The position numbers and the translations under genes are program-made. This document shows, piece by piece, positions 1 to 7,529 of a stretch of 64,000 nt of DNA. How positions within the stretch are numbered: the first letter of the stretch is position 1; every line of letters starts with the position of its first letter. Source of the DNA: CAZEDM01 sp964511075 (GTDB lineage Bacteria > Zixibacteria > MSB-5A5 > RBG-16-43-9); NCBI GenBank assembly GCA_964511075.1, contig CAZEDM010000005.1, positions 124,001 to 188,000 on the forward strand. The letters are read 5' to 3'. A model generated the notes under the pieces. It did not search any database. It saw only the letters and a program-made list of their open reading frames with translations, and was not told the origin of the DNA.

Positions 1-275
1 TTCTGGCATTTTACATCGCCTCAGCCGCTTACAGGGCTTTCAGGGCTCGCACAATCTTAGCCACTATACTCCTTGTTTCTGCCGTGGTAATTATGCTCAG
101 ATTAGTTCCTCTTGGTCCCTTATCCGCTATTAACCAGTGGTTAGCAAATTTCATCCTAACTGTTCCCAATATGGCAGCCAAAAGGGCTTTCTGGATAGGG
201 GTGGGGTTAGGAGCCACAGCTACGGCCTTGAAAATCATGCTGGGGATTGAAAGAACCTATATGGGAAGAGATTAA
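1..275 (+). CDS. Cassette protein A, copy 1 (3' end only), multipass membrane protein
   Basis: The reading frame is open from the window edge (codons in phase with base 3) to a stop at 273-275, so the 5' part lies outside the window. The visible 90 residues are hydrophobic and align by eye with the C-terminal half of the complete protein at 2747-3361. Shared features are an F-Y-I-A-S-A segment, the block MAAKRAFWIGVGLGAT (copy 2: LAAKRAIMIGAALGAI), and the ending G-x-ERTYMG. It is the first visible gene of a duplicated cassette A-B-C-D-A-B-C. I do not recognise the family. Its stop is 9 bases before the next gene, and the AAGGAG that serves that gene overlaps its end. Confidence 0.8.
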   Translation, partial: LAFYIASAAYRAFRARTILATILLVSAVVIMLRLVPLGPLSAINQWLANFILTVPNMAAKRAFWIGVGLGATATALKIMLGIERTYMGRD

Positions 276-284
276 GGAGCAGAT

Positions 285-1139
285 ATGAGTTTCTATGAGC
301 GGATGATGAATTTAGATAGACGCTGGGTCTATCTGATTATAGGACTGGTGGTGGTTATAACCGCCATCTTTCCCTTTGATGTCCCCCTGTACGTCACCCC
401 GGAGGTGAGAAGCGTTTACAATTTTGTGGAAAGCCTGAATCCCGGAGACGTTTTGATGATAGGCATCGACTATGCTCCTGAGGCAATGGCTGAGCTTCAT
501 CCTATGACCTATGCCATAACCCGTCAGGCTTTCAAAAGAGGTGTCAAGCTCCTTCTGTGCTGTCTTCATCAAAACGGTCCCGGCATGGTGGAACAGGTAA
601 TCTCCCAAGTCTCCCAAGAGTACAATAAGATAAACGGTGTAGACTATGTCTATTTAGGATATAAGCCCTACCCTGCTATCACTATCTTAGCTATGGGGCA
701 GAACTTCAGGATTCCCTTTCCGGAAGACTACTACGGCACGCCCCTGGATTCCTTGCCCATGATGAGAGGCATAACTAATTATGACAATGTGAAGGCTATT
801 CTAAATATCTCCGCTGGCTCTTCTACCGAATACTGGATTAACTATGCTAACGGACGCTATAACGCTCTCTTAGCCATAGGAGTAACCGGGGTTATGACCT
901 CGGATTACTACCCCTTCCTTCAATCCAAACAGATATTCGGTTTGATAGGCGGAATGAAAGGTGCTGCCGAGTATGAGTACCTGGCGGAGAAGGATGGCTA
1001 CATCTCCAAGCAGAAAGATCAGTTGTCTGCCTATAAGAGTATGCCTATACAGACCACCACGCATGTGGTGGTTATACTGTTCATAGTCGTAGGTAACATA
1101 GGTTATTTTGTATCCAAAAGAAATAAATCTCGGATTTGA
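285..1139 (+). CDS. Cassette protein B, copy 1: bitopic protein with a large extracytoplasmic domain
   Basis: This 284-residue protein has one membrane segment near the N-terminus (about 15-35), a soluble domain of about 215 residues and one C-terminal membrane segment (about 258-277) followed by basic residues. By the positive-inside rule both ends are cytoplasmic and the domain faces outward. Motifs shared with copy 2 (3370-4212) are VTPEVRSVYNFVESL near residue 40, a D-Y-x-P stretch with P-M, GVDYV-L-G, FP-DY-G, YPFLQS-Q and the very conserved GLIGGMKGAAEYE near residue 225. There is no catalytic motif I recognise. An AAGGAG ribosome site precedes the ATG. Function is unknown. The strict conservation of the GMKGAAEYE block between paralogues marks it as important. 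Confidence 0.85.
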   Translation: MSFYERMMNLDRRWVYLIIGLVVVITAIFPFDVPLYVTPEVRSVYNFVESLNPGDVLMIGIDYAPEAMAELHPMTYAITRQAFKRGVKLLLCCLHQNGPGMVEQVISQVSQEYNKINGVDYVYLGYKPYPAITILAMGQNFRIPFPEDYYGTPLDSLPMMRGITNYDNVKAILNISAGSSTEYWINYANGRYNALLAIGVTGVMTSDYYPFLQSKQIFGLIGGMKGAAEYEYLAEKDGYISKQKDQLSAYKSMPIQTTTHVVVILFIVVGNIGYFVSKRNKSRI

Positions 1140-1160
1140 GCCTTTAGGAAGGAAAGACAA

Positions 1161-1817
1161 ATGGGAACAGAAGAGATACTCTGGAATGCGGTAGCAGCGT
1201 TTTTAACTATTTGTATCTTTACATTTCTCTATAAGGATAACCCCTTCTATAAGTTTGCTGAACATCTGGTAGTGGGAGTGTCTGCTGGATACTTTGCGGT
1301 GATCTTGTATTACAACGGATTCGTGCCGAAATTGATTGTTCCCTTAAGGCATGGAGAATGGATCTACATAATCCCAGCCATATTGGGGTTGATGATCTGG
1401 ACCCGCTTTTCCAGGAAATGGTCCTGGATTTCCCGTTTCTCCTTAGCCTTCTATATAGGAAGCGGTACCGGGTTTGCCATAGCGCTCTATATGCAGAATT
1501 ACGTTATACGGCAACTGAGTTCAACTATGCTTCCGATCGGATTTACCTCCTGGCAGCTTTTCACCAATATACTGATAATAATTGGGGTCCTTTCAGCCCT
1601 GGTCTACTTCTTCTTCTCCAAAGAACATACGGGGCTTTTTGGTGGAACAGCCAAGATGGGTATCTGGACATTGATGATCGGATTCGGCGCTGGTTTCGGC
1701 TTGACTGTTATGGGAAGGGTCTCCCTTTTGGCGGAAAGGGTGGTTTTCTTAAGGGAATATCTCATTGAATTGAAATACTACCTCTACCTGCTTATAAAAT
1801 ATGGGCTGCCCCTATGA
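1161..1817 (+). CDS. Cassette protein C, copy 1: multipass membrane protein
   Basis: This 218-residue, very hydrophobic protein has about six or seven predicted membrane segments. Near residue 24 it carries LYKDNPFYKFAEHLVVGVSA, shared almost exactly with copy 2 at 4212-4889. Another shared block, YFFFSKEH, sits before a glycine-rich segment near residue 152. The KDNPFYKFAEH block holds charged residues and a histidine at a membrane edge and could be a functional site; that is inference. An AGGAAGG ribosome site lies before the ATG, 21 bases after gene B. It overlaps gene D by the ATGA tetranucleotide, so C and D are probably translationally coupled. The family is not recognised. Confidence 0.85.
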   Translation: MGTEEILWNAVAAFLTICIFTFLYKDNPFYKFAEHLVVGVSAGYFAVILYYNGFVPKLIVPLRHGEWIYIIPAILGLMIWTRFSRKWSWISRFSLAFYIGSGTGFAIALYMQNYVIRQLSSTMLPIGFTSWQLFTNILIIIGVLSALVYFFFSKEHTGLFGGTAKMGIWTLMIGFGAGFGLTVMGRVSLLAERVVFLREYLIELKYYLYLLIKYGLPL

Positions 1818-2698
1818 GAAAAACCCTCGGGAGAATTCTCTCTCTCGTTCTTTTCATCTACCCCACCTTTTTTTCTATTTCCAAGGCAGTAGAAACTGAG
1901 ACCTCCGCAGAGATCTCCTCTGCTCAGTGGTTTAATCCCCAGAGGATTAATACATTCATTATCCTGATTCTTTTCTTTGCTTTTGTTCTTTACTTCATCC
2001 AGAGAGCCAAAAAAGGGGCAAACCTCTTTGTCAGAAGGATTGCCGGGCTGGATGCCATTGAGGAGGCAGTAGGCAGGGCAACAGAGATGGGGAAACCCAT
2101 CCTTTATATCTCCGGGATCGAGGATATGGATAACCTGCAGACCGTCGCCAGTATGATTATCCTGGGGAATGTGGCAGAGCTCATCGCCAGCTATGATGTC
2201 CCGCTTCTGGTTCCCATCTGTGTGCCATTTGTACTGACTGTGGCTGAGGAATCAGTAAAACAGGGTTATATAAAAGCGGGCAGGCCTGAGGCGTACAACC
2301 CCAATAACGTCAAGTACCTGACCCAGGAGCAGTTCGCTTATGCCGCCGGGGTAAATGGTATAATGTTGAGGGAGAAACCCGCGGCTAATTTTATGTTTGG
2401 GTCCTTTTATGCGGAATCCTTGCTTATGGCGGAAACCGGCTTTTCCACTGGAGCCATACAGGTTGCCGGAACAGCCAATATCCATCAGCTTCCCTTTTTT
2501 GTGGTAGCATGTGATTATACCTTAATTGGAGAGGAGCTATACGCTGCCTCAGCCTATCTTTCCAAAGAGCCTAAACTATTAGGTAGTTTAAAAGGCTCGG
2601 ATCTGGCTAAGTTTCTGATAATGATTTTCTTAATCTTGGGAGTTGTATTATTGACTTTTGGGATACCTATAATAAAATCCTTGTTTTCTGTGCAGTGA
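1814..2698 (+). CDS. Cassette protein D: membrane-anchored conserved domain (possibly DUF6754)
   Basis: This 294-residue protein has a signal-like or first membrane segment (5-25), a second one (about 46-62), a soluble domain of about 200 residues and a C-terminal membrane segment (about 266-288). The domain contains GKPILYISGIEDMDNLQT, an AGVNGIML block, and a run with G-S-F-Y-A-E-S-L-L-M-A-E followed by GAIQVAGTA and LPFFVVACDYTLIGEE. This resembles the family I know as DUF6754, which has no assigned function; the name is from memory. D starts inside the stop of C copy 1. It is the only cassette member seen once; the second A-B-C unit ends at a terminator with no D. Confidence 0.8.
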   Translation: MRKTLGRILSLVLFIYPTFFSISKAVETETSAEISSAQWFNPQRINTFIILILFFAFVLYFIQRAKKGANLFVRRIAGLDAIEEAVGRATEMGKPILYISGIEDMDNLQTVASMIILGNVAELIASYDVPLLVPICVPFVLTVAEESVKQGYIKAGRPEAYNPNNVKYLTQEQFAYAAGVNGIMLREKPAANFMFGSFYAESLLMAETGFSTGAIQVAGTANIHQLPFFVVACDYTLIGEELYAASAYLSKEPKLLGSLKGSDLAKFLIMIFLILGVVLLTFGIPIIKSLFSVQ

Positions 2699-2701
2699 GA
2701 C

Positions 2702-2727
2702 TTGCCGTTGGTTTAAACCAACGGCAA
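2702..2727. repeat. Perfect 26-base palindrome between cassette genes D and A
   Basis: Each arm is TTGCCGTTGGTTT and the second half is its exact reverse complement. In RNA it would form a 13-bp stem with almost no loop. There is no T-run after it, so it is not a typical intrinsic terminator. It fills most of the 48-base gap between the two cassette units and resembles the inner hairpin at 11157-11180 (GTTGGTCTAAAGACCAGC). Confidence 0.9.
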
Positions 2728-2746
2728 AGAGCAAAATACAAATCTT

Positions 2747-3361
2747 ATGCGTAGAGAAGTCCCCATATTAATCTGCTTTTTAGCCGGAGCTTTTTTCATC
2801 GGCAATTATTTTTCCCCCAAGCTTCAGCCGGTTGCTCAGGTGGCTAACCAGTGGGCTATAATCTGCATTGCCTTTGCCTATGTTTTGGGCGTTGCCAATA
2901 TAATCCGGGTCAATTCTCAAATCATATCCAGGAAAGGTGAAGACTGGATCTACAAGATCGTTCTTGTGGCTGGACTTTTCGTAATGCTTGGCTTTGGGAT
3001 TTTAGGAGGAATCAGTGAAGGAACGACCTTCAATTGGATCTTCATGAATGCCATATATCCGATGCAGGCAACTATGTTTGCGCTTTTGGCTTTTTATATA
3101 GCCTCAGCCTCCTTCAGGGCTTTTAGAATAAGAAGTTTCGAGGCTGCACTTTTAGGGATTACCGCGGTCCTGGTGATGATCGGAAGGGTACCTATAGGGG
3201 AATTAATCTGGAAAGATTTTCCTCCTTTCGTTGAGTGGATCATGAACGTTCCCCAGCTTGCGGCCAAAAGGGCTATCATGATAGGTGCTGCACTGGGAGC
3301 CATATCCACAGGATTGAAGGTTTTGATTGGAATGGAAAGAACCTACATGGGAGGAGAGTAA
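2747..3361 (+). CDS. Cassette protein A, copy 2: multipass membrane protein
   Basis: This is the complete 204-residue version of protein A. Membrane segments lie at about 5-22, 35-55, 68-88, 103-125 and 132-150, with a last hydrophobic stretch at about 178-195. The C-terminal block LAAKRAIMIGAALGA ... ERTYMG is shared with the partial copy at the window start. I see no cofactor or catalytic motif. The start ATG has only a weak purine stretch upstream. A strong GGGAGGAG for the next gene overlaps the end of this one. It is the first gene of the second cassette unit. Function is unknown; conserved position next to B and C suggests one membrane complex (inference). Confidence 0.85.
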   Translation: MRREVPILICFLAGAFFIGNYFSPKLQPVAQVANQWAIICIAFAYVLGVANIIRVNSQIISRKGEDWIYKIVLVAGLFVMLGFGILGGISEGTTFNWIFMNAIYPMQATMFALLAFYIASASFRAFRIRSFEAALLGITAVLVMIGRVPIGELIWKDFPPFVEWIMNVPQLAAKRAIMIGAALGAISTGLKVLIGMERTYMGGE

Positions 3362-3369
3362 TTTTTTTC

Positions 3370-4212
3370 ATGAAGGAGTTTTTCGAAAAGTTAGAGAAAT
3401 TGGATAGAAGGATTATCTTTGTCTTCGTGGCAGTAGCACTCATTCTGCCTTTATTTATCCCCCTGAATATAAAATTTTCTGTCACCCCTCCGGTGCGAAG
3501 CTTCTATGATGCAATCGAGTCTCTGCCTCCGGGTTCAAAAGTTCTTTTGAGTGTGGACTATGACCCAGGCTCTATGCCTGAGCTCTGGCCTATGCATGTG
3601 GCAGCAGTAAGACAGCTCTGCAGGAAAAATATAAAAATCATCTCCAGCCAGCTCTGGGCAACCGGCTCACCCCTGGCTGAAATGGTATTTAATGAGGTGG
3701 CAGTGGGGGAGTTTCATAAAAAATATGGGGTGGATTTTGTGAATTTGGGTTTTAAGGAGGGACGGGAGGTTGTGATGGTCTCGATGGGAAATTCCATCCC
3801 TCAGACCTTCCCTTCAGATTATCACGGCAATAGGACCAGAGATCTGCCTATAATGCAAGGGGTAAGAAACTTCTCAGATCTGGCTTTGATAGTTAATATC
3901 TCTGGAGGTCTTCCCGGCACCAAGGAATGGATTCTGCAGGTGCAATCACGTTTTCATATAAAGCTTATCTCCGGATGCACTGCGGTCAGTGCCCCGGAAT
4001 TTTATCCCTACCTTCAATCCGGACAATTGTCCGGCCTTTTGGGAGGTATGAAGGGGGCAGCCGAATATGAGCAGTTAATTAAAAAACCAGGTTTAGGGAT
4101 GAAGGGAATGGACTCCCAATCGGTAGCCCATCTGGTTATCTTCCTCTTCATCCTTATCGGAAATATCGCCTATTTCTCCCTTAAAGTACTGAGAGGTGAG
4201 GAGAAGAAATAA
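3370..4212 (+). CDS. Cassette protein B, copy 2: bitopic protein with a large extracytoplasmic domain
   Basis: This 280-residue paralogue of 285-1139 has an N-terminal membrane segment (about 15-33), a central domain and a C-terminal membrane segment (about 250-270). Shared motifs include VTPPVRSFYDAIESL, SVDYDPGSMPELWPM, YPYLQSGQ and GLLGGMKGAAEYE. The frame stays open upstream to 3235, but the start is placed at ATG 3370. GGGAGGAG lies about 10 bases before it, this start matches the N-terminus of copy 1, and the upstream part overlaps gene A out of frame and is charged, unlike a membrane protein start. The stop overlaps the next ATG as TAATG. Function is unknown. Confidence 0.87.
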   Translation: MKEFFEKLEKLDRRIIFVFVAVALILPLFIPLNIKFSVTPPVRSFYDAIESLPPGSKVLLSVDYDPGSMPELWPMHVAAVRQLCRKNIKIISSQLWATGSPLAEMVFNEVAVGEFHKKYGVDFVNLGFKEGREVVMVSMGNSIPQTFPSDYHGNRTRDLPIMQGVRNFSDLALIVNISGGLPGTKEWILQVQSRFHIKLISGCTAVSAPEFYPYLQSGQLSGLLGGMKGAAEYEQLIKKPGLGMKGMDSQSVAHLVIFLFILIGNIAYFSLKVLRGEEKK

Positions 4213-4889
4213 TGCCTACATCTGAATTAATCGGGACCTGGGTAGGGGCAGGCTTGACCTTGTTCTGCTTCAGCTTCCTATATAAAGATAACCCTTTTTA
4301 TAAATTCGCTGAGCATCTGTATGTAGGAATCTCAGCCGGCTATTGGACTTCCTTGGAATATCACAACGTATTCCGTCCCAACTTGTGGGACCCTCTGATG
4401 GGGCTGGACCCAAACCTCATCTTCTCTTTCCCCCAGCTCTCTTTTGCCTTTTTCTGGCAATCTATAATTCTGGTAGTCCCCTTTGTTTTCGGGATTTTGT
4501 TCTTTACCCGCTTCACCAAGAATTTCGCCTGGCTTTCCAGATGGTCTATGGCTTTGATAATCGGTATCTTCGCCGGTATCGCTATAATTGGATATGGCAC
4601 TGGTGATTTAATCTTGCAGATCTATGCCAATTTTCTACCCTTGTGGACTGGAAACTGGCTTACCTCTTTAAATAACATTCTGCTGACTATTGGTGTGGTC
4701 ACCTCCCTGATCTACTTCTTTTTCTCCAAGGAGCACAAAGGAGCCTTGGGTAGCGGAGCAAAGATAGGAATCTGGTTTCTGATGATCTCCTTTGGTGCTT
4801 CCTTTGGATATACGGTTATGTCCAGAATGTCGCTTTTAATCGGCAGGATCTATTTCCTCTTTGGAAACTGGCTGGGGTTGATAAAATAA
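4212..4889 (+). CDS. Cassette protein C, copy 2: multipass membrane protein
   Basis: This 225-residue paralogue of 1161-1817 carries LYKDNPFYKFAEHLYVGISA near residue 24 and YFFFSKEHKG near residue 166. About six or seven membrane segments are predicted. It has a longer loop after the first conserved block (the W-D-P-L-M-G-L-D-P region) than copy 1. GGTGAGGAG precedes the ATG, and the start overlaps the stop of B by one base, so B and C are probably coupled. It is the last gene of the cassette; a bidirectional terminator follows about 210 bases downstream. Unlike copy 1 it is not followed by a D gene. Confidence 0.85.
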   Translation: MPTSELIGTWVGAGLTLFCFSFLYKDNPFYKFAEHLYVGISAGYWTSLEYHNVFRPNLWDPLMGLDPNLIFSFPQLSFAFFWQSIILVVPFVFGILFFTRFTKNFAWLSRWSMALIIGIFAGIAIIGYGTGDLILQIYANFLPLWTGNWLTSLNNILLTIGVVTSLIYFFFSKEHKGALGSGAKIGIWFLMISFGASFGYTVMSRMSLLIGRIYFLFGNWLGLIK

Positions 4890-4965
4890 AAATTTGCAAT
4901 GCCTTTGCTTCTCTACCAACCGTAATGCTTTTATCAGATGGTCACTGCTTACCGTAGCTTATGGT

Positions 4966-5067
4966 TTTTCCTCCCTTAATGGGAGGGAATAAAAAGGGAG
5001 GGTGAATATTCAGAGATTTATTATTTCCTCCTCTCCTTAATCCTCTCCCACATGGGGAGAGGAGAGA
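4966..5067. repeat. Nested palindromic repeat, CTCTCCC/GGGAGAG family
   Basis: Two inner hairpins (CTCCC-TTAAT-GGGAG and CTCTCCC-ACAT-GGGGAGAG) lie in the convergent gap after the membrane cassette. Related copies occur at 15851-15882, 17601-17726, 19232-19418, 41551-41593 and 53148-53216. Confidence 0.8.
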
Positions 5068-5100
5068 TGATATAAGTTTAGGATCCTGCACGACCCAAGA

Positions 5101-5130
5101 AAAAAAGCCCTCTTCAAGAGGGCTTTTTTT
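5101..5130. terminator. Bidirectional intrinsic terminator
   Basis: AAGCCCTCTT and AAGAGGGCTT form a strong stem around a very small loop. A-run and T-run flank it, so it can end transcription from both sides. It sits between the convergent cassette operon (plus) and the Ig-like lipoprotein gene (minus). Confidence 0.9.
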
Positions 5131-5157
5131 CTTCTTTAATCTGCTATCTTTCCACTT

Positions 5158-6876
5158 TTATTTCTTTTTAAGAGTAGCACTCAATGAAACCTTTTTAGTC
5201 AATGTCACTCCGCCTCTGGGATCGTTATCAGTGATCGTAATGGTTGCACTTTTTATGGTGGTATCTGTCGGTGCAGTGAAGAATAAGCCAGAGGCTTCTC
5301 CATAACCGTTGGTTGTTCTGGGCGAACCGGAAATTGAGCCAGAGGTAACTGTGGCGGAGACCGAATGCCCTCCCAGAGGGTTGCCTAGACGGTCCTTTAT
5401 TACCACTGTAAAAGGCTCCGTTGTTCCATACACCACAGTTCCATTAATGTCTACCTGACAGTTTTTGTAATAGGCATAACCGGTTAAGAAATTAACCTGA
5501 ACCGTGGCAGAAGCCCAGTCTGCTCTGGCAGTCAGATCGGAAACCGCACCAATTCCATCGTCCGGAGAAACCGGTGAATAATCCATATCTAAAACTTGGC
5601 TTGTAAGCTCGGTCTCGTAAATGGATGCATTTATACCATCCTCTGTTGCACCAGAGGGGCAGGTTCCAAAATCAGTCTCCATCTCGACCGGTGTTCCACC
5701 CACCACGAAATTTCCATTTAGGTCAACGACTCTTACCATCACATCCCCTTTATCAGCACCATCTGCCGCAAGAGAAGCTGGATAGGACAAGAAGGTTATT
5801 GTATCAGGTGGACCTGAGACGATTATCATAATGGTATCAGCTACGGTCCCTCCTGAGGTTGAGCCGTAGATATATGCTTGACCATCGTTTCTGGGCTCGC
5901 CTGAATGATAGGTGGTCTGGGCTAAGCCTCCTGAGGTCAGAGCATAAGCATCCACCATCCCCTCCTCTGTTCCGAAATAGACCGCGGTATTATCCTGCAC
6001 GGGATTGCCATAAACATCATCCACCATGGCCACTATCTCCGAGGTAGCATTAACATAGTCCCATCCTCTTATATTCAGAGGATCAGCCCCCATGGAGATA
6101 TAAACCGGAGGTCCTGCATGAATAGCCACACGGGTAACTCGTGAGCGGATTAGGCCCACCTCAGCCCTTATCTCCACGGTGCCGGAGATGGTCCCACTAT
6201 TTAAGGTCACATATGCTTTCCCTGATGCGTCCGTCACTGCGGTGTCCGGCCCATACCCTTTGTTCTCCAGGTTCTCGCCCCCATAAGGTCCGTTTAGAAT
6301 TCTGAAAACGATCTCGTTTCCCGCTCCTACCACCTCTCCGAATTCATCATAGCCGGTTGCCACTAAAACCGCTGATTCGATCCCTCCGGTCCCTTTGACC
6401 TGAATGGATGGGCTAAGGGAAACAAGCTCTATGCTGGCAATTGAGTCAGAGGAGGAACCCGAGGAAGAGGATGTTATCTGTAAATTGGTTGAAAGGCTAT
6501 CTCCGCTTAGCAGGACAGCAAACAAAGTTACCGTGCCGGAATCAGTGGCTACAAAATAGGTCGAGGCTATACCTGAGGCATCGGTATTGACGGTACTATT
6601 CCGAAAGGAACCCTTGGAGGAAGGTGAAGCTAAGAAGTAAACCGTAACATCTGCTAAGGCAGTATCATCCTGGTCTGTAACCGTAGCGGAAACCAAGCTT
6701 GAGTCTCCAACCTGAACAGAAGAAGGCAAGGCGGCAAGTGACTTTATAACTTGCTGTGTCTGTGTACCACCCCCAGAGGTCGAGGAGGTGGACTTTTTCT
6801 TACATCCTGCAAAGAAAAACAATAGAATCAGTGACAATAGAACGACGCCGAAAACAAAAAAAGCATTCCTTTTCAT
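5158..6876 (-). CDS. Lipoprotein with several bacterial Ig-like (Big-1-type) domains
   Basis: This 572-residue secreted lipoprotein has a hydrophobic signal followed by the lipobox F-F-A-G-C, so it is predicted to be lipidated at about Cys25. After it comes K-K-K and a Ser/Thr/Gly-rich linker. The rest is built of repeated beta-sandwich modules of the invasin/intimin Big-1 type. Signs are recurring phrases such as VTDQDDTALADVTVYF, TDASGIASTYF, TDASGKAYVTLNSG and DRLGNPLGGHSVSATV, spaced about 100 residues apart. Such proteins usually act as surface stalks or adhesins. The start is placed at ATG 6876, with GGGAG five bases upstream, rather than the in-frame GTG at 6882, which overlaps that site. 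It is monocistronic, with a terminator directly downstream. Confidence 0.85.
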   Translation of the reverse strand: MKRNAFFVFGVVLLSLILLFFFAGCKKKSTSSTSGGGTQTQQVIKSLAALPSSVQVGDSSLVSATVTDQDDTALADVTVYFLASPSSKGSFRNSTVNTDASGIASTYFVATDSGTVTLFAVLLSGDSLSTNLQITSSSSGSSSDSIASIELVSLSPSIQVKGTGGIESAVLVATGYDEFGEVVGAGNEIVFRILNGPYGGENLENKGYGPDTAVTDASGKAYVTLNSGTISGTVEIRAEVGLIRSRVTRVAIHAGPPVYISMGADPLNIRGWDYVNATSEIVAMVDDVYGNPVQDNTAVYFGTEEGMVDAYALTSGGLAQTTYHSGEPRNDGQAYIYGSTSGGTVADTIMIIVSGPPDTITFLSYPASLAADGADKGDVMVRVVDLNGNFVVGGTPVEMETDFGTCPSGATEDGINASIYETELTSQVLDMDYSPVSPDDGIGAVSDLTARADWASATVQVNFLTGYAYYKNCQVDINGTVVYGTTEPFTVVIKDRLGNPLGGHSVSATVTSGSISGSPRTTNGYGEASGLFFTAPTDTTIKSATITITDNDPRGGVTLTKKVSLSATLKKK

Positions 6877-6960
6877 AACCACTCCCTTTAAAGGATTATT
6901 AACCTAAATTGTTCACTCTAAAGAGAGTTATCGGCAGGTTTAGATAAGAGTTTAGAGGTG

Positions 6961-7054
6961 TGCAGCGGAAACATTCAGGTTTCCCTCGGGTAAATGGAAG
7001 GCTGAATTCCTCGCCAAGATGCTGAGGACAAGACTTTGATGACTCTCCGCTACA
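6961..7054. repeat. Nested palindromic repeat, GCAGCGGA/TCCGCTAC family
   Basis: Outer arms TGCAGCGGA and TCCGCTACA enclose inner inverted repeats (GGAAAC...GTTTCC-like and a GGAAGGCTGAATTCC block). It fills much of the gap between the lipoprotein gene and the receiver gene. The same design occurs at 32647-32708 and 41479-41543. Confidence 0.75.
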
Positions 7055-7152
7055 TAGCCTTTGATGAATTACACAACTATGGGAGAGACCTGATTAGAGA
7101 GCACATACTCCTAGGGATGCGGATTGAAAGAGTTAATAAACTCTCTTGGGGG

Positions 7153-7506
7153 TTATATCAGCAAAAACTCTTTTATCTTCTCTTTGAACTCAGCTAAATT
7201 GGAGGATTTTATGAGGTAGGCATCTGCTATCCAGGAAGAAAAATCAGATTTAAAAATCTCATAGGCTGAATTCAGGATAACCGGAAGGTTTTTGTCGAAC
7301 TCCTTTATCTTCCTCAATGCCTCTAAGCCGTTGATTTTCTTTAACTTAATATCCAAAATCACCAGGTCGGGAAGACTTTTCTTTGTCAATAAAACTGCTT
7401 CCTCGCCATCCATGGTCGTCAGAACTTCATACCCCTCATCCTGAAGCTCTTCTTTATAAAGCTCTAAAAGATTGGGCTCATCCTCGACTAATAATATCTT
7501 GTGCAT
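7153..7506 (-). CDS. Single-domain response regulator (CheY-like receiver)
   Basis: This 117-residue stand-alone receiver domain has the acidic pair in LLVEDE, the phospho-acceptor Asp52 in VILDIKL, Ser80 in the position of the usual Thr/Ser, and Lys100 in YLIKSS, so all residues for phosphorylation are present. There is no output domain. It lies 23 bases after the histidine kinase at 7530-9179 on the same strand and is very probably its partner. With no DNA-binding domain it would act by protein contact or as a phosphorelay step (inference). Confidence 0.9.
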   Translation of the reverse strand: MHKILLVEDEPNLLELYKEELQDEGYEVLTTMDGEEAVLLTKKSLPDLVILDIKLKKINGLEALRKIKEFDKNLPVILNSAYEIFKSDFSSWIADAYLIKSSNLAEFKEKIKEFLLI

Positions 7507-7529
7507 CGTACTCTTTTAGATTTTCCCCT

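Noticed and set aside
3235..3369. Upstream extension of cassette protein B copy 2
   Set aside because: It overlaps gene A out of frame, is not hydrophobic, and ATG 3370 has a strong ribosome site and matches copy 1.
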